Positions 42,855 to 43,625 of a DNA stretch of 43,625 nucleotides are shown here, one piece after another. The notes below the pieces were generated by a model, which was not told where the DNA came from, searched no databases, and saw only the letters and a list, made by a program, of their open reading frames with translations. Within the stretch, counting starts at the first letter, position 1, and every line of letters begins with the position of its first letter. The position numbers were made by a program, and so were the translations under genes. Source of the DNA: Melioribacteraceae bacterium. Lineage in GTDB: Bacteria; Bacteroidota; Ignavibacteria; Ignavibacteriales; Melioribacteraceae. The DNA lies in the NCBI GenBank assembly GCA_028282005.1, contig JANQIV010000218.1, forward strand, positions 1 to 43,625. Reading direction: 5' to 3'.

Positions 42855-42895
42855 TTTTGGTAACAAAGCGTTCAAGCAGATAACGCAGCTTGCTG
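42855..42895 (+). other. attC 5' half-like sequence after the dihydroorotase gene
   Basis: TGGTAACAAAGCGTTCAAGC (42858-42877) has the form of many attC 5' arms (YAAC, then AA-GC-TTCAAG). AGATAAC follows at 42879-42885, whose GATAAC complements GTTATC at 41427-41432. No 3' half was found. The rest of the gap up to 43137 holds nothing I recognise. Confidence 0.35.
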
Positions 42896-43137
42896 CACCT
42901 TAATTTAAGGTAAGCCACACTCATGCGGTACTTATGAAACCAACATCTGTCCCCTTAACCAAAACTTATAATATTAATTTTGAGCGGAGATTAATAAAGC
43001 AATAAGTTTTAACAATTAGAAACATTTTTGTTTGAAAAATTTAGACAATTGCATATTTTTATCGAAGTTGATTGCTGCCGATTAATATTTTATACATATC
43101 AAATAAATTTAATTACTTTTCAGAGAGGTAAGTTCGG

Positions 43138-43625
43138 GTGAAACAGAAATTTGAACTATTGTTTTTAATGCTTCTTATAATTCCAATGTTTTTATCTGCA
43201 CAGGTGAATATCAATGAAAAGCTATACATAAATGCTTGTGCAAGCTGCCATGGTATTGACGGTAAAGGAAAGGCTGAAGCTGAAGTAGCTTTTGATATTC
43301 CATTACCAGATTTTACAGATTGTGAGTTCGCCTCACGTGAGCCGGATCCCGATTGGTATGCGGTAGCCCACGAGGGAGGAACAGTTAGAGCATTTGATCG
43401 AATGATGCCGGCATTTGGTGAGGCATTAACAGAAGAAGAAATGTACAAAATACTTACTCACATACGTACTTTCTGTGAAGATAAAAGATGGCCTCGCGGA
43501 GAGTTTAATTTACCACGTCCATTATTTACAGAAAAAGCATTTCCGGAGGATGAGGCGGTTTTGACTGTCGATTACAATAGCGGTGAACAAAAAGCCGTTG
43601 AAGCTGAATTCCTTTATGAAAAACG
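43138..43625 (+). CDS. Exported c-type cytochrome (partial)
   Basis: The gene begins with GTG at 43138, preceded by AGAGAGG, and runs off the window after 162 codons. Residues 1-22 form a signal peptide (LLFLMLLIIPMFLSAQ). The mature chain has a heme-binding CASCHG motif at about residues 36-41 followed by GIDGKG, and a probable distal Met in MMPAFGEALTEEEMYKI. This is a typical class I cytochrome c domain ending near ILTHIRTFC. What follows (LPRPLFTEKAFPEDEAVL) starts a second region, so the full protein is larger. It should carry electrons in the periplasm. It was easily missed because the frame starts with GTG and is open at the end. Confidence 0.82.
   Translation, partial: MKQKFELLFLMLLIIPMFLSAQVNINEKLYINACASCHGIDGKGKAEAEVAFDIPLPDFTDCEFASREPDPDWYAVAHEGGTVRAFDRMMPAFGEALTEEEMYKILTHIRTFCEDKRWPRGEFNLPRPLFTEKAFPEDEAVLTVDYNSGEQKAVEAEFLYEK

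Noticed and set aside
43113..43448. Minus-strand 111-codon ORF at the right end
   Set aside because: It is the shadow of the plus-strand cytochrome c gene, which has a signal peptide and a CxxCH heme motif.
1..43625. CRISPR arrays, tRNA or rRNA genes, insertion sequences
   Set aside because: No regularly spaced direct repeats with unique spacers, no tRNA-like clover sequence or rRNA stretches, and no transposase were noticed by eye. The only recombinase seen is IntI.

Overview
The window looks like a chromosome segment from an AT-rich member of the Bacteroidota/Ignavibacteriota side of the tree, most likely an Ignavibacteria relative. The main pointer is a type IX secretion sorting tail at 157-555 (NYPNPFNPST, ending SGVYIYQ). 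The family mix agrees with this: HDOD plus histidine kinase, DNRLRE, DUF1579, PD40 lipoprotein and Rhs-core proteins. This assignment rests on reading the sequence, not on a search.

Region 1 (157-12219, minus strand): a small sorting-domain protein, then a nine-gene branched-chain amino acid operon, ilvD-ilvB-ilvN-ilvC-leuB-leuA-leuC-leuD-cimA. CimA makes 2-oxobutyrate from pyruvate, so the operon covers isoleucine, valine and leucine without threonine deaminase. Ahead of ilvD there is a promoter-like TTGACA/TATCTT pair, a 49-codon leader ORF whose last third is almost all Ile/Leu/Val codons, and an RNA stem just after its stop codon. This reads as a ribosome-mediated attenuator.

Region 2 (12368-19466): a four-gene minus-strand signalling operon (DUF3391-like protein, HDOD protein, two paralogous soluble histidine kinases), then an exported DUF1579 protein and an exported DNRLRE protein.

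Region 3 (19619 to about 30625): a chromosomal integron. A complete IntI integrase lies in the same direction as its cassettes, so attI is at the 3' end of intI (inverted layout). Six complete cassettes and part of a seventh can be drawn by matching each attC R'' core to the 5' edge of its own cassette. Cargo: a cyclase-like protein, a TPR protein, a transglutaminase-like gene with an Rhs-type toxin and lipoprotein pair, a membrane J-domain protein, a ParE/YefM-type toxin-antitoxin pair, an HTH membrane regulator with a PD40 lipoprotein and an adenosine deaminase-like enzyme, and a 2H phosphoesterase. The attC sites are very long (188-422 bp).

Region 4 (30777-37009, minus strand): a compact catabolic operon of a KamA-family aminomutase, a two-subunit CoA transferase (PcaIJ-like), a class III aminotransferase and a PcaF-like thiolase, with an XRE-cupin regulator upstream. 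Together these suggest an alpha-amino acid to beta-amino acid to beta-keto acid to acyl-CoA plus acetyl-CoA route. The residues seen favour an acidic substrate such as 2-aminoadipate.

Region 5 (37010-43625): a solo attC-like site, a divergent reductase/HxlR pair with three regularly spaced operator-like repeats, a SnoaL-like protein, a DUF1062 protein, a frameshifted DinB gene beside a DinB-start remnant, a dihydroorotase of different base composition flanked by attC-like pieces, and the start of an exported c-type cytochrome.
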